From positions 87,778,001 through 87,842,000 of the forward strand of contig NC_133157.1 in assembly GCF_040802235.1 (NCBI RefSeq): 64,000 bases of DNA. Reading direction: 5' to 3'. Origin of the DNA: Manis javanica. Lineage: Eukaryota > Chordata > Mammalia > Pholidota > Manidae. Made by a program: the position numbers and the translations under genes. The notes beneath the pieces are model-generated. The model saw nothing but the letters and a program-made list of their open reading frames with translations, searched no databases and was not told where the DNA came from. Shown here one piece after another: positions 32,868-44,379 of this stretch. Each line of letters begins with the position of its first letter. Position 1 is the first letter of the stretch.

Positions 32868-34200
32868 TCCTGATCTTTCAAGTTCCCTTCTGTTTGAAAA
32901 ACTTCTATTAGCGAATTGTTTCAGAACAGGCCTCCTAGCAATGGACTTACTTAGTTTTCATGTCTTTTGTTTTGATTTTATAGCTGTGTTCAGTGAAGGA
33001 GATTGAGTGGAGTGTGCTTATCGCACCCAATCCAGGATCAGAACAGTACTGAGTTTTAGTGATTACAACTTATAAAAGAAGAGTCGAATTTCCATTTATT
33101 AATTAAAACCACATTGTCCTTGGTGTTGAAAATGCTCACAGGTTTGTGAACAGATGATTAAGATGCTCAAACTAGCCAAATTTGGGTTCCTTTTACACCA
33201 TTTGTTTATAATGTCTCCCTGGAAATATATTCATATGACAATAAGAATAAATACTTCTAGACTATTATAAAATTTACGTATTTGGGATTCTTTCTTAAAG
33301 TCCTTTAGATTCAGGTAGGAAAATGTTTTCATCACTATGTTAAGTAGAATGGAGAAAGTTTCACTTTGACTTAACTGCTATGAAGTACAACTTGTGACTG
33401 ACAGTCCTCTTTCAAGGTATCTTTTATGAAGTAAATCAATTCTAGAAAGAATTTGCTGTTCCCTCAGTATGATAGTTAAAAATATTTTTAGTAATAAAAC
33501 TGTCCATAAGTCTTTTGGGTGTAATTCACAAAGTCAAGTCTATGTTGTAAAATCCATGTAGGTTAGAGGAAATTTGTTTCATTGAGTGTATTGTATATTG
33601 GGAATTGATTCATGGCATGTAGCTGATCATAACAATGGGTGTCTTCTTCAGCAAGCTCATAGTACATCTTCTTTTCTTGGCCACATGCAGGTGTCCACCA
33701 TGACTGTCATGTGTAAGGACAGAATTAATATGGAATTAATGGGCAAAGGCATATTATTTAACCATGAAGGATTGCTTTGTCTAAATATGCTTCTTTCTGT
33801 GGCTTGCCATCTACACAGGGACCTTCCACCGTGAAGGTCGCTGTTCTGAAGGAGTTTCATGGAGTAGCATCCATGTGAATAAAAACATATTTCTGGAGAA
33901 AATGTAACCACATATTTGAAATTAGTCCTGTTCTACAATATCCAGGACATTTATTTTTCTACTGATACAGTATGTAAACTAGATTATTTCTCTTAGTGTT
34001 CAAAATGGCATAGTTTTTAACTTTCAGGCTAAATTCTTATTCACACTAATCTGCCCAGTCCCTGAATCCCACTTCTCTGAGAAAACCACTTTCAACTATT
34101 TTAGCTGTTTACCTTTATTACTTCTAATTAACACATCTTACTAGCTATTCCCTGATTTTCCCCTTTAGACAATTTTTGTTGACTGCTCTTTAATCCATTT
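32868..34200. other. Intergenic; L1M scrap, then unassigned sequence
   Basis: 32.87-32.99 kb resembles old L1 inter-ORF sequence (AAAAACTTCTATTAGCG, then CAGGCCTCCTAGCAATGGA). From 33.0 to 34.2 kb the sequence is AT-rich and I recognise no gene or repeat family. Confidence 0.5.
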
Positions 34201-34515
34201 TCAAATATATATGGGTACTTGTGTGTGTGTGTGTAAGATGCACATAACAAAATTTATCACTTTGAGCTTTTTAAGGGGTTGGCCATTTTAAGTACAGTGG
34301 CATTACTACATTTACATCATTGTGCAACCATCACCACCATTAATCTCCAGAATATTTTTTTCACCTTCTAAAATTGAAACTCTGCATCCATATGTCTTGA
34401 TTTTTTTAAATTTCTTAGCATCTATTAATGTATATAATTGTCAAAGCACTAGTTGTACACTGAACCCAATGTTATACTGTATATCAACCGTATTTCAATA
34501 AAAAATAAAATAATT
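34200..34515. repeat. Two old L1M 3' fragments in opposite orientation
   Basis: 34.23-34.40 kb matches the reverse complement of an L1M 3' end (CATCATTGTGCAACCATCAC-type sequence), after a short GT tract at 34220-34235. 34.40-34.515 kb is a plus-strand L1 3' end finishing ATCAACCGTATTTCAATAAA and an A-rich tail. Confidence 0.6.
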
Positions 34516-34925
34516 TCTGAGCAGAGTTGAATTTGAAGTCACCAAACAGAAAAATATGCAAATTATGTAAGCCAGGCTCTGTCTCTGCCTAGTCCTGAAT
34601 AAGGGAATTGAACCTGGCAACCCCAACCTGCAACTGGCTCTCATCCAACCTATGCTGTTGGCTTGTCGTCACCAAGTTCTCAACAGCTAGTGAGTGAACC
34701 CAGAGAGAAAAGGGTGTGGTCGGGGGAGTGCTCCAGGGAGCACCTGGATCTAGGAAAGCTGGGCCATACAGACAGAACTTCCTTTGAGGAATGGCCTGGG
34801 TGTGAGAGCAATTGGGGTTTGCAGAGAAAGAGCTGGCTGCCAGCAAGGAGGCCCAAGTTCCAGTCTGACTCACCACAGCCTGTCCAGGGCACTGAAGCAG
34901 GGAAAGGCCAGCACAGGCTTGTGGT
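34516..34925. other. Unassigned intergenic sequence
   Basis: No recognisable gene or repeat. Overlapping short frames on both strands around 34.6-34.95 kb carry no familiar motif. Confidence 0.4.
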
Positions 34926-34929
34926 TACC

Positions 34930-35060
34930 TGCATGAGCTCTGGGACCAGCTGATCTGAGTTCAGCTCCCAACTCCATTGCTAAGTAGCTGAGGGCAGGCT
35001 ACTTAACCTTTGTGTAAAATGGGAATATCTGAGCATACCTCATACGCTCAGTCTTTGTAG
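34930..35060 (+). repeat. MIR fragment
   Basis: The core GCAGGCTACTTAACCTTTGTGTAAAATGGG-type phrase matches the MIR consensus (ACTTAACCTC...GTAAAATGGG). It is strongly diverged. Confidence 0.7.
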
Positions 35061-35184
35061 GACAGAAAATGCAGATCCTTCAGAGCAAGGCTGGCAGGCA
35101 GTAAGGGCTGAAAAATGCTTGCTGTGAGGATAAAGTGTGTAGGGATTCTTAGATAGCACCCCATTCCCGGTCAGTTTATTCTTC

Positions 35185-35250
35185 CTTCCCCTCCTTCCCT
35201 TCCTCCTCTCCTTCCTTCTTTCCATCCATCCTTCCTTTTCTTTCTTTTCA
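35185..35250. repeat. Pyrimidine-rich (TTCC)n-like microsatellite
   Basis: An impure tract of TTCC, CTTCC and TTTC units on the plus strand. Confidence 0.85.
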
Positions 35251-35257
35251 TTAATGT

Positions 35258-35760
35258 ACTGAGCAACTACTATGGCCAGGCTCTGGGAACAAAATTTCTG
35301 CCCTCATGCAGTTCTAGGAGAGGAGACAATATAAATCCAGTCGGAAAAAATAACAAAGATAATTTTAGGTAGTGACAAGAGTTGGAGAAACAATAAGACA
35401 GGGAGACAGGACTGAGCAGAGTGGGTGGGAGGGGAGCTACTGTGTGGCCAGCAAAGTCCCCTGGAGGTTGTGACAGTGAGCCAAGATCTCAATGCACAGA
35501 AGCAGGAACCCTGGAGACCCCTGGAGCAGGCACTCTTCAGGCAGAGAGCAGAGCAGGAAGGCCCAAGTGGAAAAAGCTGGGCATGCTCAGGAGAGAGAGA
35601 ATGGACATCAGATATGAGTCCCTGAGGAGCCAAGAGAGACATGCAAAGCTCCAGGGCTGGCTGCCAGAGTGCCCAGGAACATGCACAGTCCTCCAAGAGG
35701 ACAGTCCCCTAGAGGGCCACAAAGTGAGATGACGCATACCACATCTGTCCCCTGCCTCAG
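35258..35760 (-). repeat. L2 fragment
   Basis: The plus strand ACTGAGCAACTACTATGGCCAGGCTCTGGGA, then CTGCCCTCATGCAGTTCTAG, is the reverse complement of the L2 3' region (GCGCTCAATAAA-proximal segment). The following purine-rich sequence, with GGCAGAGAGCAGAGC, continues the element. Confidence 0.65.
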
Positions 35761-35929
35761 GCCTCAACTGGTACCCACCTTTCTCCTGTGTCGTCATTAT
35801 CATTAATGATTAATCACTTAATCATATTAATCACTTCATTCAGGGGTGTTGTATCAACTCCCTTGAAGTTTTTAAGCTCCTGCTTTAAAGTAAAAAGCCT
35901 TTGAATTAAAAAATAATGCCCTGTCTCTG

Positions 35930-36270
35930 GCTGTGATGTAAGAATGAAAACTACTGTATCCCTGTCTTCAAGGAGGTCCCAGTGCAGAGGGGAATCAGAC
36001 ATGAAAACTGAACATTAAATACCACGTCAAAGTGCAATGGAAACATGAAAACAGAAGCGCCCTCTGTAGGGGTAGCTGAGGAAGGCTTCTAGGAGGAGGT
36101 GGTGCCTAGCCAGAGGGTGCTGGTGGGAAGAGCAGGGAAGACAGTTGGGCAGAGGTAACAGCTGGGTGAAGGGCTGAAGGTGGGAAAGATCAGGGTGACT
36201 TGGGGGACTCCTGGGACTACAGTCAGCTCTGGTTGTAGAAGTATGAAATGCCAGCTGGGCAGACCAGAGA
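35930..36270 (-). repeat. L2-like fragment
   Basis: GGAAGGCTTCTAGGAGGAGGTG followed by GGGAAGAGCAGG and AAGGTGGGAAAGATCAGGGTG resembles the reverse complement of L2 sequence upstream of its 3' UTR. No coding potential. Confidence 0.5.
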
Positions 36271-36850
36271 CTTGGGTGAGCAGGAGGGAGCCATTGGAGG
36301 CAGATACACAGGGAATCACCTGCTTCCATGACCCAGCCCATTTTGTGGGGGATGAGAGGGCAGATTGCAGTGGCCAGACTCGAGACCCCAGACACCCACT
36401 GCAAGTCTGTGGCTCTTGGATGAGAGAACATCCAGACTTGAATGCACACTGCAGACCCCCTAACTCCAGCCTTCCATTCTAAAGGGCAGGAAACTGAGAC
36501 CAGGCCAGGTGAAGGTCAAATGGGTCTGGAACTGTGACTCCTCCCCTCAACAGAGAAACACCAGCTCTTTGAAACAACCAGGAAAGAGGCTACCCCAGTG
36601 AATCAGCCTGCTGTATTTCAGCAAATGTCAATTTGGGAGGGACTCGGCTGTTTTCAGATCTCAAATTAAACTCCTGGCTTAGAACCCAACCAGTGATGAC
36701 AGTATCCCACCCTATTCCACCCACGCCTTGGTGATGGCCAGGGTCCAGACCGTGAAGACTGGCCTCCCCTTTTCCCTCATGCAACCATCATTGCAAGTTG
36801 TGTTACAACACCAGCGCAGAGGAAACGGACTTTTAGGGTAGATGATTGTA
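36271..36850. other. Unassigned intergenic sequence
   Basis: No gene or repeat that I can name. Short frames only. Confidence 0.4.
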
Positions 36851-37265
36851 AGGGAAGAGCACTGGCGTAGAAGAGACTCTCTAGGTCCCAGGAAAGGCCT
36901 GAGGCACCTGAGACACTTGGGCCAGTCATTTCTGCTTGTGGAGACAGTTTCCCCACAGGTAAGACGAGAAGCTCAGATGAGGCAATGGCCTGGTTCTGGC
37001 CTTTTCTTAGCTTCCACTGCAGCTGTCCCTTCTGAATACTTCTGGAATGCTGCACACACTCCATCTCTCCAGGCACATGCAGTAAGGGTTTGTTTTCCAA
37101 TTCTGAAAGCGGCCTGACTTGTGTAAAGTCCTCTCATCAGGTCCTCACATAAGTCCCATAAGCCCTGTCCTACAAGGAGGCACCACCCTGTCAGGTAGGT
37201 GGTAAATGGGTTCACATGCTTCGGCCCCAGAGCGTAGAGCAGGGCTAGGACCTGGCCCTGATGCA
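36850..37265 (+). repeat. Two MIR fragments
   Basis: 36.85-36.99 kb (GGGCCAGTCATTTCTGCTTG, then GACAGTTTCCCC) and 37.11-37.265 kb (TCAGGTCCTCACATAAGTCC, then GTCAGGTAGGTGGTAAATGG) match different parts of MIR in plus orientation. Confidence 0.55.
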
Positions 37266-37266
37266 G

Positions 37267-37905
37267 GTGTTCTTGTTCCCGGAGTCAAAGAATGAACTTC
37301 GCAAACACTCAAGGTAGGAGAGCAAAGGAGTGGCTTTTATTTATAGATACAGTGAGAGGACAGAGCTCCTGGCTCATGCCAGGAGGGGACAAGAGAGTCC
37401 ATGGTGGTGTGTTGTCTAGGGCTTTTATAGGTGGTTGAGGATTAGGAATGTGGTAAAGGGCTAGGGGTGCAGACTTGTTAAGTGGTCCCAGAATGCTCAT
37501 TTTTGATGAGTAATAGAAGAAATTTGCTGCTCTGATTCTTTCTCAGGATAGCAGCTTCCCTCTGGGAGCATATCAGTTAAGACCATCTGCCCTGCCCCTA
37601 GGTGAGCTGGGTCCTTGCCTGTTTGCTAAAGAGTGTGTTAAGAATTTTACTTCTTAACTTTTTGGGCTGTTTATAGCTGGGCTTGCTTACTAGATTAATC
37701 TTTTGCCCAAGTTGCAGATTACTTGATTGGGATTAGAGAAGGAAAAACAGCATGCAGGTGACATTAAAAATACGCTGTGCCTTTTAGCAGGCTAAGGGAA
37801 ATTTTATAATATGATGACCTAATTGATACTTTGAAGTCATGGGCTTTGACTTTTCTTTATCTGAGGAACGTTCAGACATTCCAGGCCAAGTTGCTCCTGG
37901 CCATT
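37267..37905 (-). mobile_element. LTR of an endogenous retrovirus (parent type of two retrocopies)
   Basis: On the minus strand it runs from about TGGCCAGGAGCAACTTGG to ...GGGAACAAGAACA. It has a TATA box (CTATAAAAGCCC, about 37424-37435) and a poly(A) signal AATAAA (about 37338-37343), followed by TTTGCTCTCCTACCTTGAG and a U5-like end. The stretch from upstream of the TATA box to GCTCTCCT recurs at 40.08 and 50.1-50.7 kb. No target duplication could be matched, so exact ends are uncertain. Confidence 0.8.
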
Positions 37906-37920
37906 TTTTTTTCTCAATCA

Positions 37921-38075
37921 AGTAGGATTTATTCCAGGGATGCCAAGATGTCTCAATATCCATAAATCAGTGTTACATACACATTAACAGAAGTATTAAA
38001 AACCATATTATCATCAATAAATGGAGAAAAACATTTGACAAAAATCTACATCCACTCATGATACTCTCAAAAAGG
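37921..38075 (+). mobile_element. Old L1 ORF2 fragment
   Basis: The plus strand GTAGGATTTATTCCAGGGATG, followed by a region reading AAACATTTGACAAAAATC, matches the ORF2 RT segment around the conserved GFIPGMQG and AEKAFDKIQ blocks. It adjoins the LTR. Confidence 0.75.
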
Positions 38076-38079
38076 TATG

Positions 38080-38200
38080 GAAGGACCACACCTCTTTTAG
38101 GTCTCAGTTGTCTTGTCTATAAAACAAACAATAGAAACTACCATGTAAGGTTATTGTGAGGATTAAATGATACAAAATCCTGTATATTAATTACACTGAG
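38080..38200 (+). repeat. MIR-containing segment, duplicated at 40.77 kb
   Basis: CTTTTAGGTCTCAGTTGTCT, then ACCATGTAAGGTTATTGTGA and GGATTAAATGATACAAAATC, correspond to the MIR 3' half plus non-MIR bases. A near copy sits at 40768-40885. Confidence 0.7.
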
Positions 38201-38925
38201 CCTAAGGTAGAGCTTGAATGTGAAATTGGCTTTAATTCCAGCATTAATAATTACATTTAATTGGTGGAAGCATAAACCTATTTCAGTAACATTTTACTAT
38301 AACATGGTATTTCATAAAATGCTTAGATAAATTTTTCTAATTTTCTGGGAGAAAATTGTGAGTGGGCAAAGAGAGGTAAGGAGAGATACAGATAGATACT
38401 GATTTCTGGGCCTAGTCCTTTATGGATATATGTTATTTCACCAATCACATGAACAAATTTAGAACAGAGGTATAACCATGAAATGTTTGTAATTAAGAAA
38501 TTATTTTAAGCTATAGTTGTTAGTTGTGGTCACTTAAAATGCATATCCTCAAATTGATTATAAATGATTTCCATATTTTACTATCTTTTATGTCTATCAG
38601 CACTAGTTATCATTTACCTCAAAATACGAATTTTTCTGGAAGACTGGGAAATCTGGGATTCTAAGCCAGCTGCTTGGGGATAATCTGTGTGTGATTATAC
38701 TTTAAAATATTAACATGTCTGAAGTTTCAGAAGCTGCCACATCTGTTGCCACCCATTTAAAGAAAAGGAAGGAGAAAGACTTCAGAAGGTCAAGACATCA
38801 ATCTTACAGGGGCATTCAATCTCAAAGAGCATTCCTTTTGAGCCAGTTGTATCTAATTTTTTATCTTTAATTATTTAAGCAAGAATTAATTTTAATTGTT
38901 CTATTTTAGAATAATCTTTAGGTTT
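38201..38925. other. Unassigned AT-rich intergenic sequence
   Basis: No gene or repeat family recognised. Confidence 0.4.
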
Positions 38926-38929
38926 TGGA

Positions 38930-39365
38930 GGAGTGTTAAAGAGGTGAAGAACGATTCTGGAGCGGGACTGCCTAGATTCAACGTCCAGGGTCCTCTGCTT
39001 ATCTGCTGTATAAGCGTAGGCAAATTAGCTAACCTCTATGTCTTCACTCTCATCATCTACACAGGGGTTGGCAAAACTTTTCTTTAAAGCCCCAGACAGT
39101 AAATAATTTTTCTCGTTATGGGTGACATACATTATCTGTTGTTTCTCACTCCTTTAAAAAAAAATAACTAAAAATGTAAACTCATTGTTAGCTCAAGGGC
39201 CATACAAAAGCAGGTTGGTAGTTTGCTGACCCCAGATCTATATAATAGAGATAACAGCATCTACTTCACAGGGCTGTTATGAGGAGTCAATGAATTAATA
39301 TACATAAAGTGCTTTCAAAGTGCCTGGCACATAGTAAAAACTATAAAAATATTTATTATCACCAC
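38930..39365 (+). repeat. MIR split by a DNA transposon
   Basis: The left half (to about 39061) has the GGCAAATTAGCTAACCTCTATG phrase; the right half (39236-39365) has GGGCTGTTATGAGGAGTCAA and GTGCCTGGCACATAGTAAA. Both are MIR in plus orientation and adjacent in the consensus. Confidence 0.8.
39062..39234. mobile_element. hAT-type non-autonomous DNA transposon (MITE)
   Basis: Terminal inverted repeats CAGGGGTTGGCAAAACTTTT and ...GTAGTTTGCTGACCCC mark a short hAT (MER-type) element of about 173 bp. Flanking 8-mers CATCTACA and GATCTATA agree at 6 of 8, fitting the 8-bp duplication made by hAT transposases. The inside is internally deleted compared with usual copies. Confidence 0.78.
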
Positions 39366-40061
39366 TATATTTCTAACCAAACTTTAAAAAAAATAACTAC
39401 TATTCTTCTATGACCTTTAGCATTACTTGGGGACTTGAAATTTGTAAAAGATTTAATTTGTCCTTGGTTTATTCAAAATCCCCAAAGAAAGTTTAACATT
39501 GTATGTTGATGAAGCCTCCAAATGTGGCATTAAAATCAAATTGTCAGAAGAGTCAATAATAGTCATCTTGAGGCAGCCCCTTGCAATCTCCAGGAGTGTC
39601 CGTAATAAGAGTCACTCTGAAATGTAATAACTAAGTTACCCAAAACATTCGATTAAACACAGTTAAGTGTTTGCCAATCATTATAGTATTTCTGTCCAGC
39701 AACAGAAATAGACAAACCTATTTTAGCATCCACTTAAGTGAACTTTTAATACCGGTTTATTTTTTACACTAAAAAGAGAGTATAATCAGAAGTCAGAAAA
39801 TATGCACAAAGTAAGTTAAAACCAGAGTTACATGCAGGATGTATTTGCCTTAAGTATTCTTGATATTAACTATATTATTTATGGAAATCCCATCATGGTA
39901 TGCAAAAAATTCCAAAGGAAAAAAATAACTTAAGCAAATAGGAGAGAATTCATAATTTTTAGCAGACAACCTATAAATGAAAAACAAATACATAAAACTC
40001 AGTCCTTTTCTTATTTATAAAGCACAGGCTGAATAGGGCCACATATAAATATTTAAATGCA
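39366..40061. other. Unassigned AT-rich intergenic sequence
   Basis: No gene or repeat family recognised. Confidence 0.4.
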
Positions 40062-40075
40062 AAACATGCAGTATA

Positions 40076-40212
40076 GCCTATACATCCCCTAGACAACGCA
40101 CCACCCTGGACTCTCTTGTCCCCTCCTGGCATAAGCCGGGAGCTCTGTTCTTTCACTTTATCTCTAAATAAAAGCCTGTAACTTGCTCTCCTAAAAAAAA
40201 AAACAAAAAAAC
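40076..40212 (+). mobile_element. Short polyadenylated retrocopy of LTR RNA
   Basis: About 118 bp match the LTR at 37.27-37.43 kb (reverse complement), starting at its TATA-box region (CCTATACATCCCCTAGACAA) and ending at the poly(A) site: AATAAAAGCCTGTAACTTGC, TCTCCT, then an A-rich tail. A 14-bp direct repeat AAACATGCAGTATA flanks it (40062-40075 and 40213-40226). Tail plus duplication show L1-type retrotransposition of an RNA that ended at the LTR poly(A) site; it is not an LTR integration. Confidence 0.9.
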
Positions 40213-40226
40213 AAACATGCAGTATA

Positions 40227-40767
40227 CATTTTGAGCGTTTTATGAGGTGTTTATATTGCAATGTAGAGCTTAATGAATTAAATTTTGTAATACAGTGTCT
40301 AAATATGAAAAAACACTTGTTTGAGCTTTAAGGCAATAAATTTTAATAGCATAATGTTAAAAAAATGTGTTAAATAATAATAAATGCAATAACCTCAGCT
40401 TATACATACTTATATGGCATCCTGTGACTACTATACTCAGCTTGCTTCTACCTATTCTTTACATGGGAATGTTTAGTGGGAACAGGTGTTTATAGATTAT
40501 AAAGTAGATTGGGAGATCAGGGAAAAAAGGAAAAAGTCAGTACTTCTCTGCTAATTATTTGCATAGGTGTGAGTTACTACAGTTGGTGGAATACTAGTTA
40601 ACTTAGTATCAATGTAGCTTTTATGAATTATTTTGATCATAGTTATTTATGCCCAGAGTTTAAAAATATGAAGTATTAACTGACTTAAACAAAGAAAAAA
40701 TAGCAGTCCCTTCCTTGTCTCTGACATTCTCCTAACCCCATCCTAGTCTCCTGACCCAGGGGTATAG
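40227..40767. other. Unassigned AT-rich intergenic sequence
   Basis: No gene or repeat family recognised. Confidence 0.4.
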
Positions 40768-40885
40768 AGGGAACATACCGCTTTTAGGTCCCAGTTTCTT
40801 GTTTATAAGACAAAACAAATAATAGAACCTACCATGTAAGGTTACTGTGAGGATTAAATGATGCAGAATCCTGTATATGTTAAAA
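40768..40885 (+). repeat. Second copy of the MIR-containing segment
   Basis: It parallels 38080-38200: CTTTTAGGTCCCAGTTTCTT, ACCTACCATGTAAGGTTACT, GATTAAATGATGCAGAATCC, TGTATAT. The preceding GGTATAGAGGGAACATACC parallels GGTATGGAAGGACCACACC in the first copy. Confidence 0.7.
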
Positions 40886-41029
40886 ATATAGCAACAGCTG
40901 TTATGTTACTGCTATCTTATGGTAGATGAGGATTTTAATTCTTTTAAAACACCCTTTCTCCATCCTCCTAAAGTAGTTACAGGGTATCAGTTTTTTGTTG
41001 AATTATGTTCAGTGTTTTAATCATCATGT

Positions 41030-41596
<567 letters not shown>

Positions 41597-42030
41597 AATG
41601 TGATTCAAGTATTTACAAACCAGCTGGTCTTTGAGGTTGGTCCTGCAGGCCTAGGCGCTCGCGAAGAACAGCAACAGACACACTCGCTCGCATCCGCCTC
41701 TGGGATGGGAATCTGGTGCTGGCTTCTCTCAGCCTTCCTCTCTATGCATCCATAGGAAGGATCCGTGGTCCGGAGCAAAAGTCTCCTCTACAAGGGTGAA
41801 CTGGTAGCCTGTGTCAGCCGGAGCCTCAGTGGCTGGGCACTCTCCTTGCGCGTGGCGTTCCCCTGGCAACCTGATGTTCTTCCGGTCCTGAAGCCACGCT
41901 TTCTCCAAGTCAGAGACTGAAGAGCTCCCGAAACTGCCCCAGATACAGCGAAGCGTTTCGAAGATGTGAACACGATGGCGGTAGAACTGACGCCTTCCTG
42001 CGAGGAGCCGAGCCTGCTCCAGGCCTTTTA
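41597..42030 (-). pseudogene. Probable 5' UTR of the ARL6 retrocopy
   Basis: About 430 bp immediately upstream of the ARL6 start are GC- and CpG-rich, unlike the AT-rich flanks, as expected for a copied first-exon leader. An open frame of 107 codons (42052-41729, minus) has no known motif and is probably incidental. I cannot verify the parent UTR from memory, so this rests on position and composition. Confidence 0.45.
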
Positions 42031-42059
42031 AATCAGCTTTAACTGATTTCACTGAAGAA

Positions 42060-42740
42060 TGCCTATACTCTTAGTTTGTTATCTTTACCCTAGAGAATTA
42101 GTGTGACTCTGACTTTGCTAATGCTTAACTTGGAGTTTGGACAGGGACTTCTTTGCATATTGTTACATTGTTTCGACTGTAATTATCTTCTTTCCAGAGG
42201 CCCTCACTCTACTCTGCCTAAACCCACGGTCCCTGTCTCAGGCCCAGACTCCGCCTCCTGGGTGAGCACACATACTGGGGACCCAACAGCTGCCTCCTTG
42301 CCTTGCAGAGCATCAGAAAACCCACCTGCAAGAGCATCGGTCCTGGGGTGCTGGCTGTTTGAGCCCCATTGCCCATGACGAACACCTCTGCAGAGGGAGG
42401 CCCAGAGAACACCTTCGATTGGGCAGAAAGATGATGACCAGGAATCAAAGTGAGTGAGGAAAGCACCAGGGCCCCAAGTGGGATGGGTTCCCACAATTCT
42501 CACTTCATTGCTCCCCTTCCAGCAGGCAGAGCAAGTTGGGTCCTAGGAGGGAGGCATGGCAGGTAGCACTGGCAGCCTTCAGAGCCTTCTGTGATCTGAC
42601 AGCTGGGGGAGCACTGCCCAATCACCGTGGACAAGGGCATGTTCTGAGGCCTGCTAGGCGGGGCCGGACTGCCAGGGGGTTGCAGCTTCTGCGTGCAGAA
42701 CATGTTCACAGCATGGCACACTCAAAAACTAGCCGCCCAT
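42060..42740. other. Unassigned intergenic sequence
   Basis: No gene recognised; overlapping frames at 42.1-42.75 kb have no known motif. Confidence 0.4.
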
Positions 42741-42744
42741 CTTC

Positions 42745-42890
42745 TTAGTTCTCGGCGAGTAAAACTGCTCCACCACTTACCTGCCATGTGATCTGGGGCA
42801 AGGCATTTAACCTCTCTGAAAGTGTTTGCCCAACTGAACAATGGGGATAAGCGTGGCCAGGGCACTAAGTAACTTACACTACATCAAGCA
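42745..42890 (+). repeat. MIR
   Basis: CCACTTACCTGCCATGTGAT, then GGCAAGGCATTTAACCTCTC and CAACTGAACAATGGGGATAA, follow the MIR consensus. Confidence 0.82.
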
Positions 42891-44375
42891 TGCAAAGGGT
42901 GGGAATGTGAGGAGCTGTCCTAAGAGAGCTTGTCTATAGGAGAGGAGATTCCAAACACCACTCTCTTCTGTGTCCTTTGATGATGTGAGTCCAGGTAAGT
43001 TCTGAAAGTGTGTGCCCACAGCATGTTATAACTCTCTTCTGACTTTTTAAAATTAAAATGTCACATTAGTTTGACCACGCATTTTCCTGCCTGTCCCAAG
43101 GAAGAAGCTGAGAAGCTGTGGCCCTTGTCACAGAAGTAACGTGTGTGACTGGTGGTGTCCCTGTGAGTCACACAGGTCTGGCAGCCCAGAGTGAACCTCT
43201 CTGCCTGTGTGCCTGGTGCTGCCCTTGATCAGGGCACTTCTCTCAGCTGCAAAACTAGCAGGTTGGTCCCTGTGCCCTGAGGCCCCTGCCGGCTCACACG
43301 TCACAAACCCAGACCCTGTCAGCCTGACAGCATATTGTTTCATGTGTCTGACTCTGGGCTTCCAGGTTCTTATGCCACATTGGGTGAGGGGATTAGGGCT
43401 GTGTGGACGGATGAAAAGGCAGATAAAGTGAAATCACTTCATTAAGTATATAATCTCCTAATTTGTGCTTCTGTCACCTGTCCTTGCTGACCAGTTGCTC
43501 ATAGTAAATCCTATTTCCATTAAAGCTTAGGCTTCATTAGAATGCCCCTTCTGGACAGTTAGTTAGGACTTTCCCCTTGAACACAACGGCTCACCTTCCT
43601 CAAGGAAGACTTGGAGTGACTGTTTGAATGTGAATATGTTAATTTCTCCAAACCCTAAGCCCTCCTATAGGAGTAAGTCTAAATGACTGACTTACCATGA
43701 CTGACATCTGTTCTAGTTATACATCTGAAGAGAGCTCTGAGATCCAGTGTCCAGGGACCCCAGTGTGCAGGGACAGCATGCAACTCTCTCTCTGTGCTCC
43801 AATGCATTTTTCATTGTGTGTATCTAGCACTCCATGTGAGGCCATAGGTCTTTGACAACATTAGCTAATATTTTCCTTATAAATCCTCTCAGCCCCCAGA
43901 TACTGCTCTCAGCCCAGTTGTTTTTACAAACTATTTCTTCTAGTGTATTTCCCTATTATAATCATCTAAACTACTTCGTAAGTTAAATATGATTGTTAAG
44001 AAAACAATATGCTCTTGAAGCTGTTTAGTAAAATATTTTATTTTGGCCAAACTCACTGATGAGAAGTGTGTTTGAGATATCAGCTATAAATACTGATCAT
44101 CAAAGCTGGCAAGACTGTGGTCCTGTCCTGGTAATTACTAAATGGAAGGCACTCATCCTAGAAGACTAGAAAATAGTCTTGCTCAGGAAGAGGGAAACAA
44201 AGTGCATTGAGGGAATGCTCCCAAAGTGACTTGGACAGTTCCAGCCATATAATTTCCTTTTAGAAGTATGTTTTGTCTGGACTGGGCTGAATTTGGAGGG
44301 TGGCACAAGCCAAAAGGCAAATGACAGAGGTGTGATTTCCATGTCATATAAAATCTACTAAAAAATAGACACAAC
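42891..44375. other. Unassigned intergenic sequence
   Basis: No gene, RNA or repeat family recognised. Confidence 0.4.
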
Positions 44376-44379
44376 AAAC

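Noticed and set aside
41729-42052. 107-codon minus-strand open frame next to the ARL6 copy
   Set aside because: It lies in the CpG-rich leader region and has no recognisable domain; more likely copied 5' UTR.
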